42,496 bases of DNA from Cyanobacterium sp. T60_A2020_053 (GCA_015272165.1 JACYMF010000066.1:1-42496), one strand, 5' to 3'; shown: positions 7,968-17,413, numbered from the stretch's first letter. Notes: generated from the sequence alone by a model not told the origin. Numbers and translations are program-made.

Positions 7968-8581
7968 TGGGTTTAAACTCAGAAAATGATTCCGAACAGG
8001 TAAAAACAGTTGCCGTTGGCAAACCACGCTGGTATGTCGTACAAGTGTCAGCTGGGTGTGAAAAAAAAGTTAAAACTGATATTGAACAAAGAACTAACGG
8101 TTTTGATTTAGCAGACCGAGTTTTACAGGTTCGTATCCCCCAAAGTCCTAGCGTCAAAATTCGCAAAGATGGCAGTCGCTATCAAAGTGATGAAAAGGTA
8201 TTACCCGGTTATGTCTTAGTAGAAATGATCTTAGATGATCATGCTTGGCAAATGGTAAAAAATACCCCTAATGTAATTAACTTTGTGGGCGCTGAACAAA
8301 AACGCCCCGTGGGTAGAGGTAGAGGTCATGTCAAGCCATTGCCCTTATCTCGTACTGAGGTGGATCGCATCTTTAAGCAAATGGACGAAGCCGAACCAGT
8401 GGTGAAAATTGATATGGCTATTGGAGACCAAATTTTGGTACTCAGTGGACCATTTAAGGATTTTGCAGGAGCGGTAATTGAAGTAAGCGCTGAGAAAAAT
8501 AAACTTAAAGCCTTATTGTCGATTTTTGGTCGTGATACCCCTGTGGAATTGGAATTTAGTCAAGTAGAAAAACAAGGATAA
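7967..8581 (+). CDS. nusG: Transcription termination/antitermination factor NusG
   Basis: NusG binds RNA polymerase and links it to Rho or the ribosome. The N-terminal NGN domain is clear (WYVVQVSAGCEKKVKTDIEQR, LPGYVLVEMILDD, VINFVGAE). The C-terminal KOW domain (about 145-200) contains GDQILVLSGPFKDFAGAVIE. The length, 204 aa, is normal for cyanobacteria. The start ATG overlaps the secE stop by one base. rplK follows 17 bp downstream. Confidence 0.96.
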   Translation: MGLNSENDSEQVKTVAVGKPRWYVVQVSAGCEKKVKTDIEQRTNGFDLADRVLQVRIPQSPSVKIRKDGSRYQSDEKVLPGYVLVEMILDDHAWQMVKNTPNVINFVGAEQKRPVGRGRGHVKPLPLSRTEVDRIFKQMDEAEPVVKIDMAIGDQILVLSGPFKDFAGAVIEVSAEKNKLKALLSIFGRDTPVELEFSQVEKQG

Positions 8582-8598
8582 AATAAAAGGAAGAAACG

Positions 8599-9024
8599 AT
8601 GGCAAAAAAAGTCGTTGCATTAATCAAATTAGCTTTACCGGCTGGTAAGGCGAACCCAGCGCCCCCCGTCGGTCCTGCTTTAGGACAACATGGGGTTAAT
8701 ATCATGATGTTTTGTAAGGAATATAATGCTCAAACGGCTAATCAGCCCGGCATGATTGTTCCTGTGGAGATTTCGGTATATGAGGATCGTAGTTTTACTT
8801 TTATTCTCAAAACTCCTCCAGCTTCAGTTTTAATCAAGAAAGCGGCCGGAATTCAAATTGGTTCAAAAGAACCTAACCGAGTCAAAGTGGCGGAAATTAC
8901 TCAGGATCAGTTGAGAGAAATTGCTCAAACTAAAATGCCTGATTTAAACGCAAATGACATTGAAGCGGCTATGAATATTATCGCTGGAACTGCTCGTAAT
9001 ATGGGCGTTACCATTGCTGAATAG
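8599..9024 (+). CDS. rplK: 50S ribosomal protein L11
   Basis: L11 forms the base of the GTPase-associated stalk. The 141-residue sequence is full length, with the proline-rich N-terminal signature [20 protein letters not shown] and the C-terminal rRNA-binding domain ([28 protein letters not shown]). A ribosome-binding site (AAAGGAAG) lies upstream in the short gap after nusG. Confidence 0.97.
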   Translation: MAKKVVALIKLALPAGKANPAPPVGPALGQHGVNIMMFCKEYNAQTANQPGMIVPVEISVYEDRSFTFILKTPPASVLIKKAAGIQIGSKEPNRVKVAEITQDQLREIAQTKMPDLNANDIEAAMNIIAGTARNMGVTIAE

Positions 9025-9097
9025 AATTTAACCCAATTATCAACATAATTTCGGGGAGAAGTGCAAACTTCGTTAATTTACCCAAGGAGACACATTA

Positions 9098-9811
9098 ATG
9101 AGTAAAAAGTTAAGTCGTAGATACAAAGAGGCGTTAGCCAAGGTTGAAGCGAGAGCTTATCAACCGTTGGAAGCGTTGCAGTTATTGAAAGAAACTGCTA
9201 CCACTAAGTTTGATGAAAGTGCGGAAGTACATATCCGTTTAGGCATTGATCCTAAATATACGGATCAACAGTTGAGAACTACTGTTAGTTTGCCCAAAGG
9301 TACTGGTTTAACCGTGCGAGTGGCTGTGATCACTCGTGGTGAAAAGGTTAAAGAAGCTGAGGTGGCAGGCGCTGATATTTTCGGTGAGGAAGATTTGATC
9401 GAGGAAATCCAAAAGGGAATGATGGATTTTGACGTGTTAATCGCTACCCCTGACATGATGCCCAAAATCGCTAAATTAGGTCGGGTTTTAGGTCCTAAAG
9501 GTTTGATGCCTTCTCCCAAAGGTGGTACTGTTACCACTGATTTACCTTCGGCTATCAATGAGTTTAAAGCTGGTAAATTGGAGTTTAGAGCGGATCGTAC
9601 AGGGATTGTTCACGTTATGTTTGGTAAGTCTTCTTTTAGTGCTGAGGATTTATTAACTAATCTGAAAACTTTACAAGAAACTGTTGATCGTCAGCGCCCG
9701 TCGGGCGCTAAAGGGCGCTATTGGCGCAGTGTGTTTGTTTCTTCTTCCATGGGACCTTCCATTGAGGTTGATATTAACGGTTTGAGAGACCTTAAACTTA
9801 GTGAAGTTTAA
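9098..9811 (+). CDS. rplA: 50S ribosomal protein L1
   Basis: L1 forms the mobile stalk at the E site and, in many bacteria, represses its own operon. The 237-residue sequence is complete, with [41 protein letters not shown] and the [15 protein letters not shown] segment. AAGGAGA precedes the start. The 73-bp gap from rplK could hold an L1-binding leader, which I did not fold. Most cyanobacteria I know have rplJ-rplL next. Here a strong terminator follows instead. Confidence 0.97.
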   Translation: MSKKLSRRYKEALAKVEARAYQPLEALQLLKETATTKFDESAEVHIRLGIDPKYTDQQLRTTVSLPKGTGLTVRVAVITRGEKVKEAEVAGADIFGEEDLIEEIQKGMMDFDVLIATPDMMPKIAKLGRVLGPKGLMPSPKGGTVTTDLPSAINEFKAGKLEFRADRTGIVHVMFGKSSFSAEDLLTNLKTLQETVDRQRPSGAKGRYWRSVFVSSSMGPSIEVDINGLRDLKLSEV

Positions 9812-9818
9812 ATAAAAG

Positions 9819-9849
9819 AAAAAAGGGTTATTAATTTAACCCTTTTTTT
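9819..9849 (+). terminator. Strong terminator after rplA
   Basis: AAAAAAGGGTTA pairs with TAACCCTTTTTTT around a 6-nt loop, giving a stem that runs directly into the T-tract. It closes the secE-rplA unit 8 bp after the stop. Confidence 0.9.
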
Positions 9850-9906
9850 ATTGAATATCACCGACTGATATTTCATCGTTTTAAATAATTAAATTAATTA
9901 TGCTCA

Positions 9907-10845
9907 ATGTTTCACTATATAGGTCGATTAGTTAGTTTTTTTTGTAAAAAATCACGAGTAGAAACAAAACTCTTACCCACAGCTAAAATTGCTTCTTTTT
10001 TTAGATCATCACAAGAAATTGAAACTCTTGAAAATAATTTAATTAAAACATCTAAATCAATAAAATTTATTATTGATCCTCCCTCTGGTTATTTTTTGTG
10101 GAAGATTTTTATAGATATAGTTGATTATGATAAATTAATATTAATTAATAGCTGTGAGCCAATAAAGCTAAATAATATCCAAAAAAATATTATTAAATAT
10201 GCTGATTATTTTGCAAAGATATATTCATCTGATCCAATTATTTTAAATAAAATTTCTCACTCTGAATTATTTTGTTTTGGGACTTGTTGGGTGTTGGCTA
10301 ATAAGAAAGGACAAGTTAATGTTTCTGATACAAATGGGTATATAGACATCACAAGAAAAGATTATAAAAATATTTTTAGTAATCAAAAAACATTTAAACT
10401 AAGTTTTATCAAGAGTAAAAAAAGACTTTTACCGGGTCATAAATTACGCCATCAGATAACAAATATAATTGAAAAAAAACGTTCTTATGAATTATTGTTT
10501 CCTCAAAACAGAATTGAGTCAAAGATTCCTTTATTCATAGATTCAATGTTTCATATCGCCATTGAAAATAGTCAAGAGACTAATTACTTTACTGAAAAAA
10601 TTATCGATTGTTTCATTTCCTATACTGTGCCAATTTATTGGGGATGCCCGAATATTGATGATTTTTTTGACTCAGATGGCATTATCACTTTTTCTAATCA
10701 AGAAGAATTAGCTTCTATTTTAGACTCTCTTACCCCTGAAGATTATTTTAAACGACTTGAGATGATGAATAAAAATAAACGAATAGCAGAGGATAAATAT
10801 GTATTTTTTTCCGACCGATTAAACGAGATCATCAAAGGCATTTGA
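9907..10845 (+). CDS. Glycosyltransferase family 10-like (fucosyltransferase fold)
   Basis: The C-terminal half has the GT10 signature FHIAIENSQETNYFTEKIID (about residues 217-236) followed by CFISYTVPIYWGCPNIDDFF, as in alpha-1,3-fucosyltransferases and their bacterial relatives. The N-terminal half is poorly conserved. It probably transfers a sugar from a nucleotide donor during capsule, O-antigen or exopolysaccharide synthesis. Donor and acceptor cannot be read. The gene is richer in A and T (many AAA, ATT and AAT codons) than the ribosomal genes before it. With the next gene and the IS remnant it suggests an acquired segment. Confidence 0.75.
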   Translation: MFHYIGRLVSFFCKKSRVETKLLPTAKIASFFRSSQEIETLENNLIKTSKSIKFIIDPPSGYFLWKIFIDIVDYDKLILINSCEPIKLNNIQKNIIKYADYFAKIYSSDPIILNKISHSELFCFGTCWVLANKKGQVNVSDTNGYIDITRKDYKNIFSNQKTFKLSFIKSKKRLLPGHKLRHQITNIIEKKRSYELLFPQNRIESKIPLFIDSMFHIAIENSQETNYFTEKIIDCFISYTVPIYWGCPNIDDFFDSDGIITFSNQEELASILDSLTPEDYFKRLEMMNKNKRIAEDKYVFFSDRLNEIIKGI

Positions 10846-10895
10846 TACCATAAACATTATAGAATTTAATCATAATTAACTTTTAAGGTGGTCTA

Positions 10896-11738
10896 ATGTA
10901 TTCTTTATATCGCTTTTTTACCAATACCAAATATAAAATTAAAGTAATAGCTACTGACTTTTACAAATTAAAAAATAATCGTGATCTACAGGAGGTAACT
11001 TTTCTAATTCCAGTGAGAATAGATCATCCTGATAGAGAGAAAAATATTAATCTATCTATTGACTTTTTACAGCATCATTTTGACACCAATATCATAGTGG
11101 GCGAAGAATCTCATTATCCTCAATTACAATATCTTGAAAAGAAAGTTAGGTATTATCATTACCAAACAAGTAGTATTTATACACATAAAACAAAAATACT
11201 TAATAAATTAGCTCGACTAGCTGAAACACCAATAATCGTGATTTGGGATACAGATGCACTGGTTGAGCCATCACAAATCTTAACAGCTTGTCAGGTGATT
11301 AAAGAGGGTAAATTAGACATGGTTTATCCTTATGGGGGAATTTTTACGGATTTACCTCGAGCATTCCATGAGGATTTGATTAAACAGGAGTATGAATTGT
11401 CAAAACTTCTCTCATCTATGTTTCAATTTCATCAAGGAGATTCTGTTGGCGGTGCAGTATTTTTCAATCGGGAAGTTTTTTTCAAGGGGGGAATGATGAA
11501 TGAAAATTTTGTTTCTTATGGTTGGGAAGATAATGAATTAATTGAAAGATTTTGTAAACTAGATTATAAGATTGGACGTATCAAAGGGGCTTTAGTTCAC
11601 TTACAACATTATCGAGGGGAAAATAGTACCGAAAAAAATTTATTTGCAATTAATAATCAACAAGAATTAAAAAAGATTAAAATGATGACAAAAGAAGAAC
11701 TAATAGCTTACGTTGAAGAATGTTTGAAAAATAGGTAA
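10896..11738 (+). CDS. Glycosyltransferase with galactosyltransferase-like C-terminal domain
   Basis: This 280-residue protein has a GT-A type fold. The N-terminal part has TFLIPVRIDHPDREKN and a DxD motif (WDTDA, D118/D120) that would bind the metal and nucleotide-sugar. The C-terminal GGAVFFNREVFFKGGMMNEN and YGWEDNEL (about 207-214) match the Glyco_transf_7C signature of galactosyltransferase/GT2 enzymes. No membrane helix is obvious. It lies 50 bp after the GT10-like gene and is probably in the same transcript and pathway. The role in surface polysaccharide is inferred. Confidence 0.75.
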   Translation: MYSLYRFFTNTKYKIKVIATDFYKLKNNRDLQEVTFLIPVRIDHPDREKNINLSIDFLQHHFDTNIIVGEESHYPQLQYLEKKVRYYHYQTSSIYTHKTKILNKLARLAETPIIVIWDTDALVEPSQILTACQVIKEGKLDMVYPYGGIFTDLPRAFHEDLIKQEYELSKLLSSMFQFHQGDSVGGAVFFNREVFFKGGMMNENFVSYGWEDNELIERFCKLDYKIGRIKGALVHLQHYRGENSTEKNLFAINNQQELKKIKMMTKEELIAYVEECLKNR

Positions 11739-11820
11739 TTTTTTTTTAGGGTAGCCAATTTTCATCTAAAATTTGCTCTAAATCAGCAATAAATTTTTAT
11801 AGGAAAATACTGAGACGAAG

Positions 11821-12304
11821 TTGACACTTCTCAAAAGTATCGCTGTTCAAAAAAACATTAGTCATCATCAAGGCTGGGAAATTTTAAAAGGAATGACTTA
11901 TGGTTTGAGAGTACCTCGTTCAAATCACAAAGAAAGTGATGGGGGAAAAAGAACAATGGAAAAAACTTCAAACAGACTTAGACATCAGACAATATCAATA
12001 TCCCTCAGCAGAAATTGAACTATGGTGTATGGACGAACATAGAATAGGATGACATTCTATGTTAAGACGAATATGGGTATCAGAGATGGAGCAACCCATA
12101 GCAAGAGCAAGAGTTCAACAAAAATATCAATGGTTATGGATATATAGATTTATACATCCAGAATCGGCAGAAACCTACTGGTGGCTACTACCGAAAGTAA
12201 ATGCCAAGATATTTAGTTTGGTATTAGTGGATGTAACAAAAGAGTTTGATTTGAGTGAAAACAAAAGAATGCTTTTTGTATTACATAAAGCAAATTGGCA
12301 TTAA
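11821..12304 (+). pseudogene. IS630-type transposase remnant
   Basis: Pieces of an IS630/Tc1-type transposase can be read in two frames. An N-terminal helix-turn-helix part (LLKSIAVQKNISHHQGWEIL) is frameshifted near 11940 into EIELWCMDEHRIG. This is followed by an in-frame TGA (about 12049), then RARVQQKYQWLWIYRFIHPE and KRMLFVLHKANWH. The last string normally carries a catalytic Asp (VLDxAGWH), which is His here. The C-terminus is missing. The element is therefore dead. Terminal repeats were not identified. Confidence 0.8.
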
Positions 12305-12384
12305 GCAAATGAATTATATCAGGTTCGCTTAAACAGTTATAATTAAATATCTGCTGAAAAGTCAAAATACAGACTTTGTTTTAT

Positions 12385-12528
12385 AAGTGATTATCCGAAC
12401 TTGATATTACACGGGAAGACTGTGCTGTTACCTTTTCATTAGCAATGGGCTTAATAGCACGACAAGCAGAGGGAAATAAGGATGCGCCCGTCGCCAAAGT
12501 AGCTAATTTGAGGACTTGTCTGCTTTAA
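12385..12528 (+). other. Possible gene fragment between IS remnant and ycf54
   Basis: An open stretch ends at TAA 12526-12528 and reads SELDITREDCAVTFSLAMGL then IARQAEGNKDAPVAKVANLR. The composition looks protein-like, but there is no start codon and I do not recognise the family. It may be the tail of a gene cut by the neighbouring insertion. The rest of 12305-12602 shows nothing. Confidence 0.3.
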
Positions 12529-12602
12529 TCTGTAGTAGCAGAGATTTTTAGATGGAACTTCGGTAAAATGTATATTGAGAAAAAAATTATTAAAAAATTG
12601 TT

Positions 12603-12932
12603 ATGACTACTTATTATTATCTTGTCGCCAGTGAGCAGTTTTTAACCAGTGATAATGAAAATCTTCACGAGATTTTAGAAGAAAAAGAAAGAGACTACAA
12701 AGAAAAAAATAAAGAAATTGATTTTTGGTTTATTAAACAACCAGCCTTTTTAGAAGCGCCCGAATTAGCGGAAGTAAAAAATAAATGTCCACAACCAGCG
12801 GCGGCGGTAGTCTCTGTTAACCAACAGTGGATTACTTTTCTTAAATTACGTCTGGAATATGTGATTACTGGGCAATTTGAAGCGCCCTCCGCCTCTATTC
12901 CTAACCCTCTCGTTTCTTTAGTTTCTGCTTAG
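12603..12932 (+). CDS. ycf54: Ycf54-family protein, MgPME cyclase accessory subunit
   Basis: Ycf54 assists the aerobic Mg-protoporphyrin IX monomethyl ester cyclase (AcsF/CycI) that forms the fifth ring of chlorophyll. The 109 residues carry the family signature: MTTYYYLVASEQFL at the start, then EIDFWFIKQPAFLEAPELAE and a conserved CPQPAAAVVS. It is a small soluble protein of normal length. It stands alone here, bounded by the IS remnant upstream and a purine tract that starts at its stop. Confidence 0.9.
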   Translation: MTTYYYLVASEQFLTSDNENLHEILEEKERDYKEKNKEIDFWFIKQPAFLEAPELAEVKNKCPQPAAAVVSVNQQWITFLKLRLEYVITGQFEAPSASIPNPLVSLVSA

Positions 12933-13042
12933 AAAGGGTGAAAGGGTGAAAGGGAGAAAGGGTGAAAGGGAGAAAGGGTGAAAGGGAGAAAGGGTGAAGG
13001 GGTGAAAGGGTGAAGGGGTGAAGGGGTGAAAGGGAGAAGAGG
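12933..13042. repeat. Purine tract of GGGTGAAA/GGGAGAAA units
   Basis: About 110 bp of tandem 7-8 bp units (GGGTGAAA, GGGAGAAA, GGGGTGAA) begin at the ycf54 stop. This strand has only A, G and a few T. It resembles the complement of the tract at 6907-6973. Confidence 0.8.
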
Positions 13043-13054
13043 AGACAGGGGGAT

Positions 13055-13133
<79 letters not shown>

Positions 13134-14270
13134 ATGTTAGATACCTTACGCCCTCTTTACCCTTTATTTTTCGCATCTTTGGGCAAAAATCCAGAAACAG
13201 CGCACGTCACCAGTTTAAAAATACTAGGGCAAATTGAACAAAATCGCCATCAATTTTGGGCTAATACCACCATTAGCGCCCTCCAAAAAACGTTTCAATA
13301 TCATAGTGATTGCCTATCACAAACATTATGGAGTTTACAATTTGAGCATCCCTTGGGTTTAGCACCGGGATTCGATAAAAACGGTATGGGCGCTGGAATT
13401 TGGGCTAGTTTTGGCTTCAGTTTTGCGGAGTTGGGTGCTGTCACTCTCCATGCCCAAGATGGCAACCCTCAACCCCGAATGTTTCGCTTACAAGCTGATG
13501 GCGCTTTGTTAAATCGCATGGGCGCTAATAATGAAGGGGCGCACTCCATCGCCCAACGACTTCAAGCCACTTGGCAACGTCACCCCCGTAACATTCCTAT
13601 CGGTATCAACCTCTGCAAATCTAAAATTACTCCCCTTGGTGAAGCAGACCGAGATTACGTTGGTAGTTTTAATGCACTACGTCCCCATGCTGATTATTTT
13701 GTGATCAATGTTAGCTCTCCTAATACTGCCGGCTTACGAGATTTGCAAAGTACCCAGCAGTTAAAACCCATTCTGAGGGCGCTGGAAAGCGAAAATAAAG
13801 GGGATAAACCAATTTTGATCAAAATAGCCCCCGACCTTACTTATGATGATATTAAGGCTATTTTAGACCTAGCTATGGCTCATAATTTAGCGGGTATCGT
13901 AGCTACTAATACCACCATCAGTCGAGAGAATTTAACCACCAAAATTCTTCCAGCCACAGGCAAAGCCATTACGGAAGAAAACGGCGGTATCAGTGGTTTA
14001 CCCCTCAAACAACGTTCTACGGAAATTATTAAATTCATTTATCAGCAAACTAACGGCAAGTTACCCATTATCGGTGTGGGAGGAATTTTCAACGCTGAAG
14101 ATGCTTGGGAAAAAATTACTGCTGGTGCTTCCCTTTTACAATTTTATAGCGGTTGGGTATATGAAGGTCCTTGGTCTGTTAAAGATATTTTGCAAGGTGT
14201 AGAGGCTAAGGTGGAGGGCGCTGGATTTACTAATATTCAACAAGCCATCGGCACTACTGATAATGGATAA
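13134..14270 (+). CDS. pyrD: Dihydroorotate dehydrogenase (quinone), class 2
   Basis: PyrD oxidises dihydroorotate to orotate in pyrimidine synthesis and passes electrons to membrane quinone. Class 2 features are visible: an N-terminal membrane-associating stretch ([20 protein letters not shown]), FMN-binding [12 protein letters not shown], the catalytic serine in [12 protein letters not shown], and [16 protein letters not shown] near the end. The length, 378 aa, is normal. The start codon follows an AATTCAT tandem repeat without a visible ribosome-binding site. The last residues TDNG and the stop come from a GATAATGGATAATGG repeat. Confidence 0.96.
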   Translation: MLDTLRPLYPLFFASLGKNPETAHVTSLKILGQIEQNRHQFWANTTISALQKTFQYHSDCLSQTLWSLQFEHPLGLAPGFDKNGMGAGIWASFGFSFAELGAVTLHAQDGNPQPRMFRLQADGALLNRMGANNEGAHSIAQRLQATWQRHPRNIPIGINLCKSKITPLGEADRDYVGSFNALRPHADYFVINVSSPNTAGLRDLQSTQQLKPILRALESENKGDKPILIKIAPDLTYDDIKAILDLAMAHNLAGIVATNTTISRENLTTKILPATGKAITEENGGISGLPLKQRSTEIIKFIYQQTNGKLPIIGVGGIFNAEDAWEKITAGASLLQFYSGWVYEGPWSVKDILQGVEAKVEGAGFTNIQQAIGTTDNG

Positions 14271-14585
14271 TGGACAATGGACAATGAGTAATTAACTTAG
14301 AGGATTTTATTTTAGTATAGACTATCGCAAACAATGTGCGATATTTGCAAGGCGCACAGTAAAGCAAATGATTTATTTCTGATAATATCTTCCTTTCTTA
14401 GTCTGCGAGGCTCTCAATTATTCATTATTCATTATTCATTATTCATTGTTCATCAAACCTTGACATGACATAGCTATGATACAGAATCATGATCCGCAAT
14501 CAAGGTATAATTTGATGTTGCCTATAAGTAATCATTATGGTAATAAAACCAATAAGTTTACCAATCTTAGAGAGAAAGAATTTTT
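14271..14585. other. Intergenic region pyrD to argZ with short repeats
   Basis: It contains GATAATGG/GACAATGG repeats at 14261-14288, a hairpin ATCGCA/TGCGAT at 14324-14342 that may end pyrD transcription, and ATTATTC repeats at 14417-14450. An extended -10-like GGTATAAT at 14504-14511 without a clear -35 could start argZ. No GTA-N8-TAC NtcA site was found by eye. Confidence 0.4.
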
Positions 14586-16703
14586 ATGAGTGATAATATT
14601 CGTATTTTAATGTGCGCTCCAGATCATTACGATGTTGATTATGTGATTAATCCATGGATGGAAGGAAATATCCATAAATCTAGTCAAGAAAAAGCCGTAG
14701 AACAGTGGCAAAATTTACACCATATCATTAAAGAATATGCCGTGGTGGACTTAGTGAAACCAGAAAAAGGCGTTCCCGATATGGTGTTTACAGCTAATGC
14801 TGGTTTAGTCTTAGGGGATAATGTGGTGTTAAGTCGTTTTTATCACCCCGAAAGACAGGGAGAAGAGCCTTATTTTAAGGCTTGGTTTGAGCAAAATGGC
14901 TTTACTGTTTATGAATTGCCCAAAGATTTACCGTTTGAGGGCGCTGGGGATGCGTTATTTGATCGGGAAGGGCGCTGGTTATGGGCTGGTTATGGTTTCC
15001 GTTCAGAATTAGATTCTCACCCTTATATCGCCCGTTGGTTAGATACAGAGGTATTATCTTTGCGGTTAATTGATAACCGTTTTTATCACCTTGATACTTG
15101 TTTTTGTCCTCTCAGTGGTGGTTATTTACTCTATTATCCTGAAGCCTTTGATAGTTATTCTAACCATTTGATCGAGATGCGCGTTCCTGAAGATAAGCGC
15201 ATCGTAGTTGATGAACCTAATGCGGTCAATTTTGCTTGTAATGCCGTCAACATCAATGATGTGGTCATTATGAATAAAATTACCGAAGATTTAGAGCGCC
15301 GTATTACCGAAAAAGGTTTTAAAGTGGTGCAAACTTCTTTGACGGAATTTCTCAAGGCGGGGGGCGCTGCTAAATGTCTTACGCTAAGGGTTACAGAGCC
15401 TATTGTAGAGGATGTTCACGCTAATGTATTGGTACAAAGTCGAGTCATTAAAATGGAAGGACATTTACTCGATACTGGTATGATGAATCGTGCTTTAGAT
15501 TTAATTGTCCATGAGGGTGGTAGTTTCAAGGTGCTTAATTTTAATTTAGGTATTGAAAGACAAAGCCCTTCTTGTGCTGAGGTGAGAATTTCAGCGCCCT
15601 CCGCCGAGGTTATGGAAGACATCATCACTCAATTAATTGATCTCGGTGCAGTTTCTACCCCTGATGAAGAATCTGACGCTAATTTAGTTACTGTCGTTAA
15701 AGCTGGGGTGTCTCCCGATGATTTCTACGTCACCACCATTTACCCCACTGAGGTCAGGGTTAACGGGCGCTGGGAAAAAGTCTTTAATCAAAGAATGGAT
15801 GGAGCTATTGTCGTAACACAAATGGAAAAAGGTGTTACTGCCACTTGTAAACTATTAAGAGATTTAGAAGTAGGTGAACAAGTAGTTATTGGGGTGGAAG
15901 GTATCCGCACGGTGCGCGCTACCCAAGCTAGGGATAAGCGTAATCAAACTCAAGAGTTTAGCTTTATGAGTGGTGGGGTATCCAGTGAAAGGCGCGTGGA
16001 ATTATTAGTCGAACAAATTGCTTGGGAAATGCGCCACATTCGAGATCAAGGGGGCAAAGTGGCGGTGGTAGCCGGTCCTGTGGTCATTCATACCGGTGGC
16101 TCTGTGCATCTCGCTCGTCTCATTGAGGAAGGTTATGTACAATGCCTTTTAGGGGGCAATGCCATCGCAGTTCATGATATGGAACAAGCCGTTATGGGTA
16201 CTTCCTTGGGTGTGGATATGCGCAAAGGTATGCCTGTGAGTGGTGGTCATCGTCATCACCTCAAAGTGATTAATATGGTGAGGGGCGCTGGTAGTATCGC
16301 TAATGCCGTTGAACAGGGTTTAATTACTAAAGGGGTAATGTATCAATGCGTGAAAAATAATATCCCCTTTGCCCTCGCTGGTTCAATCCGTGATGATGGT
16401 CCTCTTCCTGATACTGAAATGGATTTAATTAAAGCTCAAACCGAATACGCTCGATTGATTAAGGGCGCTAACATGATTTTGATGCTTTCTAGTATGTTAC
16501 ATTCCATCGGTGTCGGTAATATGACTCCTGCTGGTGTGAAATTAGTCTGTGTGGATATTAACCCTGCCGTTGTCACTAAATTAAGTGATCGTGGTTCAGT
16601 GGAATCCGTGGGCATCGTCACCGATGTGGGTTTATTCCTCAGTTTGTTAGTACAGCAGTTGGACAAGTTAACCAATCGTTATCAAATGGCTGAAACTGTC
16701 TAG
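14586..16703 (+). CDS. argZ: Bifunctional arginine dihydrolase/ornithine cyclodeaminase (ArgZ/AgrE)
   Basis: This cyanobacterial enzyme turns arginine into ornithine, ammonia and CO2, and the C-terminal domain can convert ornithine to proline. It drives nitrogen release from arginine and cyanophycin. Residues 1-280 form the guanidino-group-modifying domain. C264 (GGAAKCLTL) is in the catalytic position, H168 is in FYHLDTC, and N71 is in FTANAG, the position tied to dihydrolase instead of deiminase activity. The C-terminal half is the LOR/SDH-type domain (CAEVRISAPSAEVMEDII, VEQIAWEMRHIRDQGGKVAV). It is 705 aa and complete. A single ATG start fits the family. Confidence 0.94.
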   Translation: MSDNIRILMCAPDHYDVDYVINPWMEGNIHKSSQEKAVEQWQNLHHIIKEYAVVDLVKPEKGVPDMVFTANAGLVLGDNVVLSRFYHPERQGEEPYFKAWFEQNGFTVYELPKDLPFEGAGDALFDREGRWLWAGYGFRSELDSHPYIARWLDTEVLSLRLIDNRFYHLDTCFCPLSGGYLLYYPEAFDSYSNHLIEMRVPEDKRIVVDEPNAVNFACNAVNINDVVIMNKITEDLERRITEKGFKVVQTSLTEFLKAGGAAKCLTLRVTEPIVEDVHANVLVQSRVIKMEGHLLDTGMMNRALDLIVHEGGSFKVLNFNLGIERQSPSCAEVRISAPSAEVMEDIITQLIDLGAVSTPDEESDANLVTVVKAGVSPDDFYVTTIYPTEVRVNGRWEKVFNQRMDGAIVVTQMEKGVTATCKLLRDLEVGEQVVIGVEGIRTVRATQARDKRNQTQEFSFMSGGVSSERRVELLVEQIAWEMRHIRDQGGKVAVVAGPVVIHTGGSVHLARLIEEGYVQCLLGGNAIAVHDMEQAVMGTSLGVDMRKGMPVSGGHRHHLKVINMVRGAGSIANAVEQGLITKGVMYQCVKNNIPFALAGSIRDDGPLPDTEMDLIKAQTEYARLIKGANMILMLSSMLHSIGVGNMTPAGVKLVCVDINPAVVTKLSDRGSVESVGIVTDVGLFLSLLVQQLDKLTNRYQMAETV

Positions 16704-16810
16704 TACGATTTGAGGGAAAGGTGGAATCGTGAGGGTAATGGACAATTATGCACTTAAAACAACAAGCGCCCTCCGTCCTATCTTACAATCATAATACTAG
16801 CGCCCTTCAC

Positions 16811-16865
16811 CGCCGTGCAATAAATTTCACGGCTACCATGATGCCGTTTAATAAATTAAACTCTT
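16811..16865. repeat. CCGTG palindromic repeat, divergent copy
   Basis: GCCGTGCAATAAATTTCACGGC followed by GTTTAATAAATTAAAC repeats the two-palindrome layout of 5398-5466, with changes on both sides of each stem that keep pairing. Confidence 0.6.
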
Positions 16866-16892
16866 TTATTTATTCTTCTCAAGTCCCCCTTT

Positions 16893-17105
16893 TTAAGCAG
16901 GGCGTTTTCATTCTCAAAAATGTTAGTTTCTCAAACTAGCCAATAATCTGAAATTCAGAGGTTTTTAACTACTAATAAATCAATTAATAGTAAAAAATCC
17001 TCCTGTCTCCCTGAATCTCCCCCCTTTTTAAGGGGGGTTGGGGGGGATCATCCTTATATTGTCTTCTTGTCAAAAACAAATCAATTTTGATCCTGACTTT
17101 GAAAA
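16893..17105. repeat. 213-bp repeat element, copy 2 (identical to 4817-5029)
   Basis: This is an exact copy of the element after ggpS, in the same orientation. The outer end continues TCCCCTGCTTTTTAAGGGGG, different from copy 1 but with the same CCTGCTT core. A divergent partial relative is near 19007-19112. Confidence 0.8.
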
Positions 17106-17327
17106 TCCCCTGCTTTTTAAGGGGGATTTAGGGGGATCATATATGGCACGGCGCAATCGTCTTGTGCCTAATTTTCGTAATAATTGCTATATTTTCTAAA
17201 TTCTACATTCTAAATTTTATCTTCCCTTTGCCCTTTGCCCTTGTCCCTTTCAATCTTTTCTTCATCAAAAATTGACATACTTAAGTATAGCGCCCTTCAC
17301 CGTAAAAATTTAACTTGTAATTAGTAT

Positions 17328-17355
17328 TTGACAATCGAAATAGTGTCACTATTAG
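17328..17355 (+). promoter_or_regulatory. Candidate plsC promoter with small palindrome
   Basis: TTGACA at 17328-17333, 16 bp, then TATTAG at 17350-17355. An 11-bp palindrome TAGTGTCACTA (17341-17351) lies in the spacer and could be an operator. It is 59 bp before the start codon. Confidence 0.4.
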
Positions 17356-17413
17356 CTGATTATTTTTTGCTCATAAATTTAAACTAATAATAACTACAAA
17401 ATTAATTAAAAAT

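Larger units (their letters stand above)
16704..17413. other. 710-bp repeat-filled intergenic region
   Basis: No gene is supported here. In order it holds AGCGCC words (16765, 16800), a divergent CCGTG repeat (16811-16865), the identical 213-bp element (16893-17105), a CCCCTGCTTTTTAAGGGGG hairpin (17106-17125), TAAATTCTA and CCCTTTGCC short repeats (17190-17250), and the candidate plsC promoter. Confidence 0.6.

Noticed and set aside
9907-12304. Complete genomic island or prophage after rplA
   Set aside because: No integrase, tRNA attachment duplication or phage genes are visible. Only two glycosyltransferases and one dead transposase are present.
14466-14480. TTGACA and TATGAT near argZ as a promoter
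   Set aside because: The boxes are only 9 bp apart, too close for sigma-70 recognition.
16748-16939. 63-codon open frame in the repeat-filled gap after argZ
   Set aside because: It lies wholly in dispersed repeats (AGCGCC, CCGTG and the 213-bp element) and has no protein-like conservation.
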